Of a DNA stretch of 64,000 nucleotides, positions 1-8,834 are shown in pieces. This DNA is from Bacteroidota bacterium (GTDB taxonomy: Bacteria > Bacteroidota > Bacteroidia > 2-12-FULL-35-15). A program made the translations under genes and the position numbers. The DNA is taken from contig CANIQT010000011.1 in assembly GCA_947469885.1 (NCBI GenBank), positions 59,898-123,897 of the forward strand, written 5' to 3'. The first letter of the stretch is position 1. Every line of letters begins with the position of its first letter. Below the pieces are notes generated by a model, which saw nothing but the letters and a program-made list of their open reading frames with translations, made no database searches and was not told the DNA's origin.

Positions 1-529
1 GGCTGGAAGCCTCTTTTTCAGTGATGTCTACGAGGTCTCCAATTATTTTGAATGATTTATTTTTTATAATCCTGAGGGTAATTATTTTTTTATCCTTTCG
101 TGATAATTTTCGTAAAAGTTTGCGCAAAAATTTCTTGTTTTCATCGGTTTGTAATGCCATTTCTTCGTCATTACTGTTGTCTTCCATTGGCAGGAGGTCG
201 CGTAAATCATTTGCTTTTTCGGTGCTGTTTGGGTTGTTATCTCTAATATGGGCGGCACAATGCCATGCTGTTACCTTGAGCCAGCCGGCTATGGTAGGGA
301 TTTTTTTGTACCTGCGTGCATTGATTGCGTTAAGAAACTTAATGAAGGCTTGCTGAGTGGCTTCCTGGGCTTCATCGTGGTTGTTTAAAATTTTGAAACA
401 AGACAGATAAATGATGTTCTGGTATTGATTCATGATTTGGGCGAAGGCAAGTTTGTCGCCATTTCTGTGTTTTTCAACGAGGTCGGAATCTCTAAGATTG
501 TCGGCTGCTCTTTTTTGTTCTTTGTTCAT
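1..529 (-). CDS. RNA polymerase sigma-70 family (ECF-type) factor, partial
   Basis: Reverse-strand reading frame from ATG at 529 that stays open to the left window edge, so the C-terminus is missing (about 176 residues visible). The N-terminal part has sigma region 2 character: a GDKLAFAQIMNQYQ segment followed by YLSCFKILNNHDEAQEATQQ and AFIKFLNAI. Near the visible end, LRKLSRKDKKIITLRIIKN followed by an HTH-like stretch fits region 4. ECF sigma factors direct RNA polymerase to stress or surface-signal promoters; the target here is unknown. No anti-sigma gene is visible, and it could lie beyond the edge. The start is preceded by A-rich DNA and a phrase-type repeat. Confidence 0.82.
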   Translation of the reverse strand, partial: MNKEQKRAADNLRDSDLVEKHRNGDKLAFAQIMNQYQNIIYLSCFKILNNHDEAQEATQQAFIKFLNAINARRYKKIPTIAGWLKVTAWHCAAHIRDNNPNSTEKANDLRDLLPMEDNSNDEEMALQTDENKKFLRKLLRKLSRKDKKIITLRIIKNKSFKIIGDLVDITEKEASS

Positions 530-537
530 TTTTTGGG

Positions 538-733
538 ATGGTTACTAATAAACGAATTAATACTAATTTACTAAATGATAGTAATAATTAACTTACCCCG
601 AATGAACGGGATTGACAGCAGACAAGAAAGAACCGAGAGCCCTTATAAACGGGAATGGTTAATGGTTACTAATTAATGGTTACTAATAAACTAATTCTTC
701 AGAGAAGAACAGGTGAAAACTAATTTACTAAAA
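538..733. repeat. Degenerate direct repeat (TACTAAT phrase family)
   Basis: The 16-mer ATGGTTACTAATAAAC occurs at 538-553 and again at 676-691, with a partial copy at 661-680. The 13-mer CTAATTTACTAAA recurs at about 562 and 719. Together they look like a diverged duplication of the sigma-factor upstream region. Confidence 0.6.
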
Positions 734-809
734 ATTTAATGGTTAAATAAGCGTACTGATTTTTTGATGTTTACTGTTTGTAGGGGTGTTTCATGCGGGT
801 AGGGATTTT

Positions 810-866
810 AGATTTCAAATTACAGATTACAGATTTGCAGATTACAGATTTGCAGATTACAGATTG
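810..866. repeat. 15-bp tandem repeat in intergenic DNA
   Basis: The unit ATTACAGATTTGCAG is present twice exactly (826-840, 841-855), with partial units on both sides. No reading frame uses it. It belongs to the self-similar phrase class seen elsewhere in the window. Confidence 0.75.
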
Positions 867-1085
867 TTGTTTGAATAGTTTTACGCAGATTTTTTAGTTG
901 GGTTTCGTTTTTTTGAAATTATTTTTTTAATATCGTAAAAGGCGCAACAACCGTGCCAAAGAGAGATTAAAATAAATTAATACAAAGCCCTGCAATAGTT
1001 AAACTAATTAATATTACTATTGCAGTATGATTACAATCCTCTTAAATAGTATTCTCTTTCCATTAGCTATTGTAATTATTAAATT

Positions 1086-1120
1086 GCACCGCACCGCACC
1101 GCACCGCACCGCACCGCAAC
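1086..1120. repeat. GCACC pentanucleotide microsatellite
   Basis: Six perfect GCACC units (1086-1115) followed by one imperfect unit (GCAAC). It is GC-rich against AT-rich surroundings and lies about 180 bp upstream of the giant surface-protein gene. Copy number could vary by slippage; any effect on expression is inference. Confidence 0.85.
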
Positions 1121-1150
1121 CTATATACTAAATTATTTTTATTTTTTAAT

Positions 1151-1186
1151 AAAGCCCATTCGTGTTTTGCGTTTGGGCTTTTTTTA
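1151..1186 (+). terminator. Rho-independent-type hairpin with T tract
   Basis: AAAGCCCA (1151-1158) pairs with TGGGCTTT (1174-1181) and is followed by a T run. No forward-strand gene lies immediately upstream in the window, so the transcript it would end is unknown; it may serve an unannotated short RNA. Confidence 0.6.
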
Positions 1187-1187
1187 T

Positions 1188-1215
1188 TCCCCTCTCGAGA
1201 GGGGTTAGGGGTGTG
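1188..1215. repeat. Palindromic interspersed repeat (CCCCTCTCGAGAGGGG type)
   Basis: A perfect 16-bp palindrome at 1189-1204 is followed by TTAGGGGTGTG. Related CCCT...AGGG palindromes occur at 6660-6700, 7446-7477 and 52510-52576. Confidence 0.6.
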
Positions 1216-1297
1216 TTTTACATCAACAAACAAATTTTCAATTCTCTAAATCTCTATTTCAACAAATCACTAATTAATTAATCTAACCTAAAACAAA

Positions 1298-4200
1298 ATG
1301 AAAACAAAAAAAATTATTTTAATGCTCGCCTGTATATTATTTATAGGAGCGGGAGCAAAAGCACAGACAGCACCCAATTTAGGGAGTGCCGCAACTTTTG
1401 GATTATTATCAGGAAACACAATAAGTTCAACCGATACTGCATATATTTCTGGCGATGCTGGTGCAACAAATTCAGTGAGTAATAAAATGCTTGCCAATAC
1501 TGTTTATTCGGGTGATACTATTGTTACTAATGCTTTGGCAGATTTATCAACTGCTATTTCCTTTTGCAATTCTCAAACTGGAGATACAATAAGCGGTTCG
1601 CTTGAGGGACAAACATTACCATCAGGGGTGTATCAAATAGTTGGCAATGCAATATTGAATGGAACTTTAACTTTAACAGGAGATACTAATTCTGTTTTTA
1701 TTTTTAATATTTCTGATTCGTTAATTGTTCTAAGTAATTCCTATATTTCAAATGGAGATGTAAGACAGGAAAATATTTACTGGAATGTAACGAAGAGTGC
1801 TGTATTAAAAAGCACAATTAATTTTAATGGAATTGTTATGACAGATGAACAAAGTAGTACAGATTTATTTAATACCGGTACAACAGCACTTTTATGCATA
1901 AGCAATATCATTATTGCTGTATCTAATTCAACTAATGGAGATAATGTTTTCTTTTCCAGAAATATTTTATTATTATCATTACTTCAACCACTAACAGGCT
2001 GCACTGTATTACCAGGTTGTAATTTGGTTAACAATCCCGGATTTGAAAACTACACAGGGAATCTTTGTACCTCAACAGCTAATTCTGTTAATTGGGGAAT
2101 TGCTGATTGCTGGTCAAATCCTAACAATGCCGTAAGTGCGATATACACAACTCCTGATATTTTTAATATTTTATGCAATGGACAATATAATGGCATCCCA
2201 ATTAATGTTTGGGGGAATCAAGCTGCTGCGGCAAGTGCAGCTGTATCCGGAACTAACGGTTATGGAGGTGTAATTTCTTATGCACCTAATGTACCTAACT
2301 TTAGAGAATATCTGCAAGGACAATTAAAAACTCCTTTGCAAGCAGGACATTGTTATTATTTTGAAATGTATGTTAGTAAAAGTAACGCTAGTAGATTTAG
2401 CATAGACCATTTTGGTGCTTATTTTTATACTGGTGCTTTGGCAGGTTTACCTCCAAATAATATTGCTGTCGCACCTCAAATTGAACACACAGTAGGTTTA
2501 ATAGGTACAGGATGGTCCGTTATTTCTGGTACAATAATAGGGGCTGGTCAGAACTATTTTTCGATTGGAAATTTTAGAAATGACCTTGGAAGTGGGGCAA
2601 CTGTAACAAATACTAATTCCAGTCACTTTGAATCTTATATTTATGTCGACAATGTAGTGGTAACAGAAATTGGAGTTAGCGCAGGAGCAGATGTAACAAT
2701 AGTTTGCCCGCAATCGACCCCTTTACAAGCTACACTTACGGGATGTCCGGGTACAGGTTACACTTATAGTTGGTCTCCAACAACAGGTTTAAGCAATCCC
2801 AACACTGCTAATCCGGTTGCATCACCTGGGGTTACTACAACTTATACTGTGACTGTATCAACATTAAATGGTGCGTGCAGTGTTACTGATGCAGTAATTG
2901 TTACAGTAACTGGAGGTCCCACAGTGACAGTGAACTCACCAACTATATGTGCCGGACAAACAGTAACCTTAACTGCAAATGGTGCTGCTACCTATACTTG
3001 GGCGGGAGCAATTCCAGCAGGGGGAAATACTGCTGTGGCAGCACCTACAACTACCACTAATTACACTGTTACTGGAACAACTAACGGTTGTTCCAGCACT
3101 GCCGTGGCAACAGTTACTGTAAATCCCTTACCAAGTGTTACCGTAAACTCACCAACAACATTATGCCCGGGGCAAACAGTAACTTTAACTGCAAGTGGAG
3201 CTACTACTTATACGTGGAGTGCGGGAGCAACACCAACAGGAGCAAATACCGCTGATGTTGCACCAACTACTACAACAACCTATACAGTTACAGGCACAAC
3301 AAACGGATGTAGCGGCACTGCTGTTGCAACCGTCACGGTAAGTTCACCTACTGTTACAGTTAACTCACCAGCAATTTGTATTGGAGCAACAGCTAATTTA
3401 GCAGCAAACGGAGCAACAAGTTATGTTTGGAGTGCAGGGGCAACTTCAACAGGGGTGAATACAGCCACTGCTTCACCAACCACAACAACAAGTTATACCG
3501 TAACAGGAACTACCGGAAATTGCTCAAGCACTACTGTGGCAACAGTTACAGTAAATCCTTTGCCTTCGGTTGCTGTTAATTCTCCAACAATTTGTGTTGG
3601 TGGTATAGCTATATTAACTGCAAGTGGTGCTACTACTTATACATGGAGCGCAGGCGCAACATCAACAGGTGTAACTACTGCTACAGCATCGCCAGTTACA
3701 ACTACTACTTATACTGTAACTGGAACTACAGGAAATTGTTCAAATACTGCTGTGGCAACTGTTACCATTGGTTCTGGTCCTACGGTTGCCGTAAATTCAC
3801 CTCCTCCTATTTGTCCCGGACAATCAGTTACACTAACAGCAGTCGGGGCAACCTCATACACATGGAGTGCAGGTGTCACTTCCACTGGGGTAAACACTGC
3901 TACTGCATCACCAGCTACAACTACAAGTTATACTATAACAGGTACAACAAATGGTTGTATAGGTACTGCCGTGGAAACCGTTACAGTAAGCACTACGTGC
4001 TGTTTTAACGGAACTGCTAATTTTAATTATCAAAGTACTACCGATATGATTTCTCAGGGAGTTTCAACAGGAACTGGTTTTACAACAGCAACAAATCAAA
4101 CTTTTTCTATTAATGGAACATTTACTCTAAATGACGATTTGATGCTTACCAATTGTGATGTTAAATTAGGACTAAATGCTAAGATTGTTTTGAACGGGCA

Positions 4201-6607
4201 TGCCATGTATATTGACCATTCGCATTTGTACGGTTGCTATATGTGGGATGGTATTTATGGAACGAGCAATGCAGAAATTCTTGATATTGGATTTTCTTTG
4301 ATTGAAGATGCTACTTTTGGTTTTCATTCTGATAACGGTGCACAATATAAAATATATAAAAGTGTTTTTAATAAAAATTACGTTGGTTTAAATATAGCTA
4401 ATTACTCCGGAACTTTTTTAACTCAAATGTCGTACGGCACCACCATTTTCACCACTCGCAATTTTTCTGCTCTTATAGCCGGATTGCAACCGAATGCAAT
4501 GGCTGCTGCCATTTTGGGTAATTACAATGGAAATGGTAATTATTCGAATCCCATCTATACTTTAACGACCACCATTAATGGAGGGACGGCAGTAGCAGGA
4601 GTATGGATAACAGATGTAAATCTGAGCGGAGGTGTGCAACTTCCCTTGGGCGATGCTTACAGTACTTCCACTGTCAGTATTTTTGACGGTTTGGGAACTG
4701 GAATTATAACCCAAACATCGAATGTAAGTGTGTTTAACAATCTTTTTGAAAACATGGGACCTGTTGCCCCTCCCGGTATTCCAAGTTACGGTGTGGTTGC
4801 CTCAGGACCCGGAAACTTAATAATCGGGGGATCTTCCGGTACTAATTTTAATCCCAGCAATATGTTCAGAGATGGCATGTTTGGAATATATGCCAATGGT
4901 TATAATACTAAGATTACCTATAATACGTTCAGAAATGTTTATCATAGCGTAAATATTGAGAATTGTAGCGATTTAACCACTGATATTAATAACAATACTT
5001 TTACAAATGTGCGCGGAGGTATTTATTTACAGGATGTTAAAACTTCAGCAATGACCACCACTATTTATAATAATACCATGACCATAGTTAGTGCCACAGG
5101 CATTACTCCATTGGTAGATTATTATGGTATTTATTATGCAAACACAAACTTGATACCCTCTAAGTGTGAAATTTATGGAAACACTATAAATAACCCAAGA
5201 TATGGAATATGGCTAATCAATTGTTCTATGCCTTATATTGATAATAACCCTCCAAACGCATTAAGTAACCAAATTAATTTTGGTTACATTAATACTGCAT
5301 TTCCTTATTATGGTATTCGAGTACAAACATGTTATAAAGCACAGGTTAAAAATAATATTGTTTTTAAACCTCTGCCTGCGCCTACCGGGCTTACCAATCC
5401 CGATTTGAAAGGGATAAGTATAGAAAACAGCTTTAGCAACAATGTGGTGGAAAATAAATTGACAAGAATGTCGGCTGGTATTTTTGCTTCGGGTACTTCT
5501 CCAAGTATGTTTACATGTAATACAAATGATGCTTGCTGGAACGGGTTTAATTTTAATAATGCAACTATTGCAAACCAAGGAGCAGCAACTATATCTTCTA
5601 ACAATAAATGGCAAAACATGCCAACTGGGGTTTTCAGGTATATTGCGGGAACTATGGCTGCGCCTTCAACATGGTATAGTAATATAGGTTCAAACTTTAA
5701 TGTATCAACAGGAACAAGCAATACAAATACTGGGGGATTTATTACATATCCCCTTCCCGTTGCTCCCAATAGCAATTGTACTCCTCCTGCATTGGCATTA
5801 CCTCCGGTTGATTACAGAGAAATGATGTTAGGTAAAATAGTGCGAGATGAGATAATTTACGATACACTAAGTCAGGAATTCAAATTAAAGGACTCAATTT
5901 ATGCTTACACCGTATTGAAAGACGATACTACCATAATTAATCTTGGAACTGCTGAAGATGTATTGTACCAAGCAATGTGGGATTCGCTGAACAGTTCTAA
6001 TATTGGCAGATTCCAGGAAGTGATTAAGTACGTTCAAGACACCACCATTGCTGATACTTTGGCAGCACAAATTACGAATCAAAATATACCTACTACCTGC
6101 CCGATGGAAGTAAATCAACGGATAGTAAATACCATTTACCTGAACAAAATAAAAAATCATTCTGATTCACTTGGTTTTCCTAAAACAAACATTTATGATA
6201 GTATCGAAATTGCTCAACTGGAAAATGTAGCGTACCAAAATCCTTTACAAGGTGGAGATGCAGTGTATATGGCTCGTGTAATGTTGCGAATAGATGTGAT
6301 AGATGATGAATATACGAACAGGCATTTTTTGATAGCTCCTCAAGAGCCAATAAGAATAACAGATTATAAAATTTATCCGAATCCGAACAACGGAGCAATG
6401 CAATTGAGCTATACATTAGTAGATAATGAAACTGGTTTTGTTACTATTACGAGTGTATTAGGTAAAAAACTCACTCATTACAAATTAGTAAATGGTTCTA
6501 ATCAGCTTAACATTAAAGAAACGGAACTAAATAATGGAATTTACTTTTATCAGGTGTATAAAAATGACCACAAAGTTTATTCTGGGAAAATAGTAATAAG
6601 TAAATAG
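1298..6607 (+). CDS. Giant T9SS-exported surface protein with ice-binding-like domain, Ig-like repeats and beta-helix
   Basis: 1769 residues. Signal peptide 1-22 ends at AKA-Q. Residues about 25-230 (APNLGSAATFGLLSGNTIS onward) match the ice-binding-like DUF3494 fold, found in antifreeze proteins and in adhesins. Residues 240-456 form a beta-rich NPGFE domain shared with the next gene. From about 541 there are five tandem Ig/PKD-like units of about 72 residues, each starting (T/S)V(T/A)VNSP and containing YTWS and TTTxYTVTGTT. About 950-1500 looks like a right-handed beta-helix with many short NNT turns. The last 80 residues, starting YKIYPNPNNGAMQLSY, are a type A T9SS sorting domain, so export would use the secretion genes encoded at 11364-17410. 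Ice binding itself is unproven; adhesion is equally plausible. Confidence 0.88.
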   Translation: MKTKKIILMLACILFIGAGAKAQTAPNLGSAATFGLLSGNTISSTDTAYISGDAGATNSVSNKMLANTVYSGDTIVTNALADLSTAISFCNSQTGDTISGSLEGQTLPSGVYQIVGNAILNGTLTLTGDTNSVFIFNISDSLIVLSNSYISNGDVRQENIYWNVTKSAVLKSTINFNGIVMTDEQSSTDLFNTGTTALLCISNIIIAVSNSTNGDNVFFSRNILLLSLLQPLTGCTVLPGCNLVNNPGFENYTGNLCTSTANSVNWGIADCWSNPNNAVSAIYTTPDIFNILCNGQYNGIPINVWGNQAAAASAAVSGTNGYGGVISYAPNVPNFREYLQGQLKTPLQAGHCYYFEMYVSKSNASRFSIDHFGAYFYTGALAGLPPNNIAVAPQIEHTVGLIGTGWSVISGTIIGAGQNYFSIGNFRNDLGSGATVTNTNSSHFESYIYVDNVVVTEIGVSAGADVTIVCPQSTPLQATLTGCPGTGYTYSWSPTTGLSNPNTANPVASPGVTTTYTVTVSTLNGACSVTDAVIVTVTGGPTVTVNSPTICAGQTVTLTANGAATYTWAGAIPAGGNTAVAAPTTTTNYTVTGTTNGCSSTAVATVTVNPLPSVTVNSPTTLCPGQTVTLTASGATTYTWSAGATPTGANTADVAPTTTTTYTVTGTTNGCSGTAVATVTVSSPTVTVNSPAICIGATANLAANGATSYVWSAGATSTGVNTATASPTTTTSYTVTGTTGNCSSTTVATVTVNPLPSVAVNSPTICVGGIAILTASGATTYTWSAGATSTGVTTATASPVTTTTYTVTGTTGNCSNTAVATVTIGSGPTVAVNSPPPICPGQSVTLTAVGATSYTWSAGVTSTGVNTATASPATTTSYTITGTTNGCIGTAVETVTVSTTCCFNGTANFNYQSTTDMISQGVSTGTGFTTATNQTFSINGTFTLNDDLMLTNCDVKLGLNAKIVLNGHAMYIDHSHLYGCYMWDGIYGTSNAEILDIGFSLIEDATFGFHSDNGAQYKIYKSVFNKNYVGLNIANYSGTFLTQMSYGTTIFTTRNFSALIAGLQPNAMAAAILGNYNGNGNYSNPIYTLTTTINGGTAVAGVWITDVNLSGGVQLPLGDAYSTSTVSIFDGLGTGIITQTSNVSVFNNLFENMGPVAPPGIPSYGVVASGPGNLIIGGSSGTNFNPSNMFRDGMFGIYANGYNTKITYNTFRNVYHSVNIENCSDLTTDINNNTFTNVRGGIYLQDVKTSAMTTTIYNNTMTIVSATGITPLVDYYGIYYANTNLIPSKCEIYGNTINNPRYGIWLINCSMPYIDNNPPNALSNQINFGYINTAFPYYGIRVQTCYKAQVKNNIVFKPLPAPTGLTNPDLKGISIENSFSNNVVENKLTRMSAGIFASGTSPSMFTCNTNDACWNGFNFNNATIANQGAATISSNNKWQNMPTGVFRYIAGTMAAPSTWYSNIGSNFNVSTGTSNTNTGGFITYPLPVAPNSNCTPPALALPPVDYREMMLGKIVRDEIIYDTLSQEFKLKDSIYAYTVLKDDTTIINLGTAEDVLYQAMWDSLNSSNIGRFQEVIKYVQDTTIADTLAAQITNQNIPTTCPMEVNQRIVNTIYLNKIKNHSDSLGFPKTNIYDSIEIAQLENVAYQNPLQGGDAVYMARVMLRIDVIDDEYTNRHFLIAPQEPIRITDYKIYPNPNNGAMQLSYTLVDNETGFVTITSVLGKKLTHYKLVNGSNQLNIKETELNNGIYFYQVYKNDHKVYSGKIVISK
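2920..3998. repeat. Five coding tandem repeats of about 216 bp
   Basis: Units begin at about 2920, 3134, 3350, 3568 and 3782 (spacing 214-218 bp), each encoding one Ig/PKD-like domain starting with the VNSP motif. Nucleotide similarity between units is high enough to allow recombination and copy-number change. Confidence 0.8.
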
Positions 6608-6615
6608 CAATTTAT

Positions 6616-6623
6616 TTACTTTT
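6616..6623 (+). promoter_or_regulatory. Candidate -7 element (TACTTTTG)
   Basis: Matches the Bacteroidota TAnnTTTG -7 box, but ends only 7 bp before the ATG at 6631, so the mRNA would be nearly leaderless. No TTTG -33 box is seen at the expected distance. Confidence 0.35.
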
Positions 6624-6630
6624 GTATAAA

Positions 6631-7635
6631 ATGTTATATAGAATAAATAGAATAAGAGTCCTTTTCCTTTCTCCCTTTTGGGGAGATTTGGGAAAGGGCT
6701 TTTGTTTTGTTTTTGTTTTGCTTTCTCTTTATTCTAAATCTCAGAATCTCGTCCCAAACCCTAGTTTTGAAATACTAACACAATGTCCAACACTTTTTAA
6801 TCAAATATACTACGCCCCACCATGGTTTCAGCCATGTATTCATAGTGGAAATACTACAAATAGTTCAAGTTCGGACGTTTACGACACCTGTTCAAATTAT
6901 GCAGAATATGGTGTTCCAACAAACGTAGCTGGGTTTCAATACGCTCAAACTGGATTTGCTTACGCTGCTATTTATTTATATGGTGATACAGTAAATTATA
7001 GAGAATACCTAGAAGTACCATTAACAGATACATTAATAGCTAATAAAAAGTATTGCGTTGAGTTTTACGTTTCATTAAGTTATCCAGCGTCTGCGGTGAG
7101 TAATTGTGGAGCTTATTTTTCAAATGATAGTATATTAGATACTACTAACTTAAAAGCAATAGATTATATTACACCACAAATAGAGAACCCAATCGGAAAT
7201 ATGCTGAATGATACAGCTAACTGGATGTTGATTTCTGGCAATTTTATTGCACAAGGTGGAGAACGGTTTATGACAATTGGTAATTTTCATAATCCTGCAA
7301 ATACAAATGTTCAAAGTTTGGGAGGCGGTACGGTAGCATATTACTATGTGGATGATGTAAGTGTGGTTGACTGCACAGGTATAGGTATAAGTGAAGTGGC
7401 AGAAGAAAACACAGTAAATATATTTCCTAATCCTGCAACAAATAGCCTCACCCTAACCCTTTCCAAAGGAGAGGGAACTGCAAGCATTTATAATGTGCTT
7501 GGGCAAGTAGTTTATACTGCCAAAATAACAAACTCAAAAACTGCAATAGATATAAGCACTTACCCAAAAGGTGTTTATTTCATTAATATTAATAATGCTA
7601 CCCAAAGCATTAACAGGAAGTTTGTAAAGGAGTAA
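6631..7635 (+). CDS. Secreted protein with NPSFE beta-domain and T9SS sorting domain
   Basis: 334 residues from the ATG at 6631; a TTG nine bases upstream is also possible. After an odd leader (residues 1-20) comes a hydrophobic stretch FVFVLLSLYSKSQ that should act as signal peptide. Residues about 40-250 (NLVPNPSFEIL to YYYVDDVSVVDC) resemble residues 240-456 of the preceding giant protein, including REYL, PQIE, the GNF segment and the VDD(V) end, so the two genes share a binding or adhesion module. The C-terminus (VNIFPNPATNSLTLTLSKGEG to NRKFVKE) is a type A T9SS sorting domain. Palindromic repeats overlap both the leader and the sorting domain. The ligand is unknown. Confidence 0.8.
   Translation: MLYRINRIRVLFLSPFWGDLGKGFCFVFVLLSLYSKSQNLVPNPSFEILTQCPTLFNQIYYAPPWFQPCIHSGNTTNSSSSDVYDTCSNYAEYGVPTNVAGFQYAQTGFAYAAIYLYGDTVNYREYLEVPLTDTLIANKKYCVEFYVSLSYPASAVSNCGAYFSNDSILDTTNLKAIDYITPQIENPIGNMLNDTANWMLISGNFIAQGGERFMTIGNFHNPANTNVQSLGGGTVAYYYVDDVSVVDCTGIGISEVAEENTVNIFPNPATNSLTLTLSKGEGTASIYNVLGQVVYTAKITNSKTAIDISTYPKGVYFININNATQSINRKFVKE
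6660..6700. repeat. Palindromic interspersed repeat inside a signal-peptide leader
   Basis: Imperfect nested palindrome with core CTCCCTTTTGGGGAG flanked by CCTTTTCC and GGGAAAGG. It encodes the unusual residues SPFWGDLGKG in the leader of the secreted protein starting at 6631. Confidence 0.55.
7446..7477. repeat. LTPTLS-type palindromic repeat inside a T9SS sorting domain
   Basis: CTCACCCTAACCCTTTCC followed by AAAGGAGAGGG. Forward translation gives LTLTLSKGEG. Closely similar repeats, often read as LTPTLSQRERE, are widespread in bacterial intergenic DNA. Here the repeat supplies a strand of the sorting domain. Confidence 0.55.
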
Positions 7636-7669
7636 GTATATAGTGTTTGTTGGTGTTAACACCACAACT

Positions 7670-7710
7670 GTTCGGAAGAAATCAAACTGGAGGTTTTCCG
7701 AACTTTTTTT
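7670..7710 (+). terminator. Rho-independent terminator
   Basis: GTTCGGAA (7670-7677) pairs perfectly with TTCCGAAC (7696-7703), followed by seven T. It ends the transcript of the secreted-protein gene 35 bp upstream. Confidence 0.85.
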
Positions 7711-7864
7711 CGAATATATCAAGGCTTCCACCACATTGAACTACAATTTCTTTTACCAAAGACTTTTCAAGTTCCTGAACAAATCTTTGTTTCATTATCT
7801 TAAATCCACTTAAATTGTTTTTTTCTTGTACACTAATAATAGTATGGCTGCTATTGGAATTTTG
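7682..7864 (-). pseudogene. Possible gene remnant (open frame of about 60 codons)
   Basis: On the reverse strand a frame is open from about 7864 to TGA at 7682-7684. Its first ATG (7795) gives 37 residues with a natural-looking composition (MKQRFVQELEKSLVKEIVVQ, then CGGSLDIFEKKFGKPPV). I do not recognise the family. The frame overlaps the forward terminator, which suggests a degraded gene end rather than an active gene. Confidence 0.25.
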
Positions 7865-7875
7865 TTAATAGAGAT

Positions 7876-7987
7876 AACCTCCAAACTTGCAAAGGAGGGG
7901 GGGGATGGTTAGAGTATAGAGGTCCTAGTGTTGTATTAATGTTGTAAGTTTACTTACCTGATTAAAAACAAAAAATAATTATCTTTG
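7876..7987 (+). promoter_or_regulatory. Leader of toxin-antitoxin cassette 1, with -7 box TATCTTTG
   Basis: Contains CCTCCAAACTTGCAAAGGAG (about 7878-7897), an AGTTTACTTACC segment and, at 7980-7987, TATCTTTG matching TAnnTTTG 15 bp before the ATG at 8003. The same elements recur upstream of the second cassette. Confidence 0.5.
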
Positions 7988-8002
7988 TAAAAAATAAAAA
8001 CA

Positions 8003-8233
8003 ATGAAACCTTATAACGAAATAATTTCCATTAACCCTCATGTGCGTTCAGGAAAAGCGTGTGTTAGAAATCTACGAATAACAGTGTCAGATGTATTAGG
8101 TTATCTTGCATCGGGAATGACTACACAGGAAATAATTGTTGACTTTCCTGAACTTACTGTTGAAGATGTACAAGCATGTTTGGCGTATGCAGTGGAAAGT
8201 GAAAAACATGTGAAATTTGTTTCAACCCAATGA
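8003..8233 (+). CDS. DUF433 family antitoxin
   Basis: 76 residues. The fold begins ISINPHVRSGKACVRNLRIT (G-x-P/A-x-(I/V)-x-(G/N)-(T/L)-R-(I/V) signature), followed by the helical DVLGYLASGMTTQEIIVDFP and LTVEDVQACLAYA stretches. DUF433 proteins are winged-helix-like antitoxins usually paired with PIN-like DUF5615 toxins, and that is the arrangement here: its stop overlaps the toxin start in ATGA (8230-8233). It would bind its own promoter and neutralise the partner. The start has an A-rich leader and a good -7 box 15 bp upstream. Confidence 0.88.
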   Translation: MKPYNEIISINPHVRSGKACVRNLRITVSDVLGYLASGMTTQEIIVDFPELTVEDVQACLAYAVESEKHVKFVSTQ

Positions 8234-8574
8234 AATTGTTGATTGATAATAATATTTCTTATCGTGTGTCTTCTTCTATGAATAAATCAATTGAAGGTTG
8301 TAAACATGTTTCTGATTATAAGATGGATAAAAGTATAGAAGATTCTGCAATCTGGAATTTTGCAAAAACTAACGGTTTTACAATTCTTACAAAAGATAAT
8401 GATTTTGAAGTAATGAGCCGTTTGTTCGGTTGTCCGCCTAAGGTAATACAATTGATATGCGGAAATAAAAAGACTTCGGAGCTAATCAATATACTTGAAA
8501 AGAACTTAGAGGGATCAAATTGTTTGATGCAGATGATGAAAATTGCCTTTTGTATTTGCAATAGCAGAAAATAA
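8230..8574 (+). CDS. DUF5615 PIN-like toxin, frameshifted C-terminus
   Basis: 114 residues. The N-terminus MKLLIDNNIS has the first acidic site of a PIN-like nuclease; DSAIWNFAKTNGFTILTKDND carries the central acidic cluster typical of DUF5615, followed by PPKVIQLICGN. The final part GSNCLMQMMKIAFCICNSRK looks out of frame. Reading from 8512 in the next frame gives IKLFDADDENCLLYLQ and a stop at 8562-8564, which looks like a natural family ending. A one-base deletion near 8508-8512 (GAGGGATC) is the simplest explanation, so the toxin may be inactive or there is a sequencing error. The core catalytic region is upstream of the shift. Confidence 0.82.
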   Translation: MKLLIDNNISYRVSSSMNKSIEGCKHVSDYKMDKSIEDSAIWNFAKTNGFTILTKDNDFEVMSRLFGCPPKVIQLICGNKKTSELINILEKNLEGSNCLMQMMKIAFCICNSRK

Positions 8575-8661
8575 AACTAAAAGAACTCTTTAGAGAATTA
8601 TCCGTAAGCGCACAGTTGTGCTGCATATTAAAATAATCCTGTGAGTTTTACTTACCCAAAT

Positions 8662-8704
8662 AAAAAAAACTCCTTGCTGAAAAACAGTAAGGAGTTTTTT
8701 TATA
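8662..8704. terminator. Bidirectional terminator, copy 1
   Basis: AAAACTCCTT (8666-8675) pairs with AAGGAGTTTT (8689-8698), with A and T tracts on either side. Nearly the same sequence follows the second cassette at 9385-9424. Confidence 0.85.
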
Positions 8705-8716
8705 ATGCAAAAACGA

Positions 8717-8815
8717 AACCTCCAAACTCGCAAAGGAGCGGGTTCGGAGGGAATACTCACTAAAAAAAGGAGTATAGGGGTTTTCGCATTGTAAGAAATA
8801 AAATAATTATCTTTG
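8717..8815 (+). promoter_or_regulatory. Leader of toxin-antitoxin cassette 2, with -7 box TATCTTTG
   Basis: Repeats the CCTCCAAACTCGCAAAGGAG element (about 8719-8738) and the AATAATTATCTTTGT promoter segment; the -7 box TATCTTTG is at 8808-8815, 19 bp before the ATG at 8835. Confidence 0.5.
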
Positions 8816-8834
8816 TGAAAAATAAAATTATACA

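Noticed and set aside
21..356. Forward ORF of 111 codons
   Set aside because: Antisense to the partial sigma factor, whose reverse-strand frame has recognisable regions 2 and 4.
1086..1120. GCACC array as a CRISPR-like or protein-binding array
   Set aside because: Units are 5 bp with no spacers: a plain microsatellite.
3592..4008. 138-codon forward ORF inside the giant surface-protein gene
   Set aside because: Second frame of the Ig-like repeat DNA; composition (Cys, Tyr, Asn-rich) is typical of a shadow frame.
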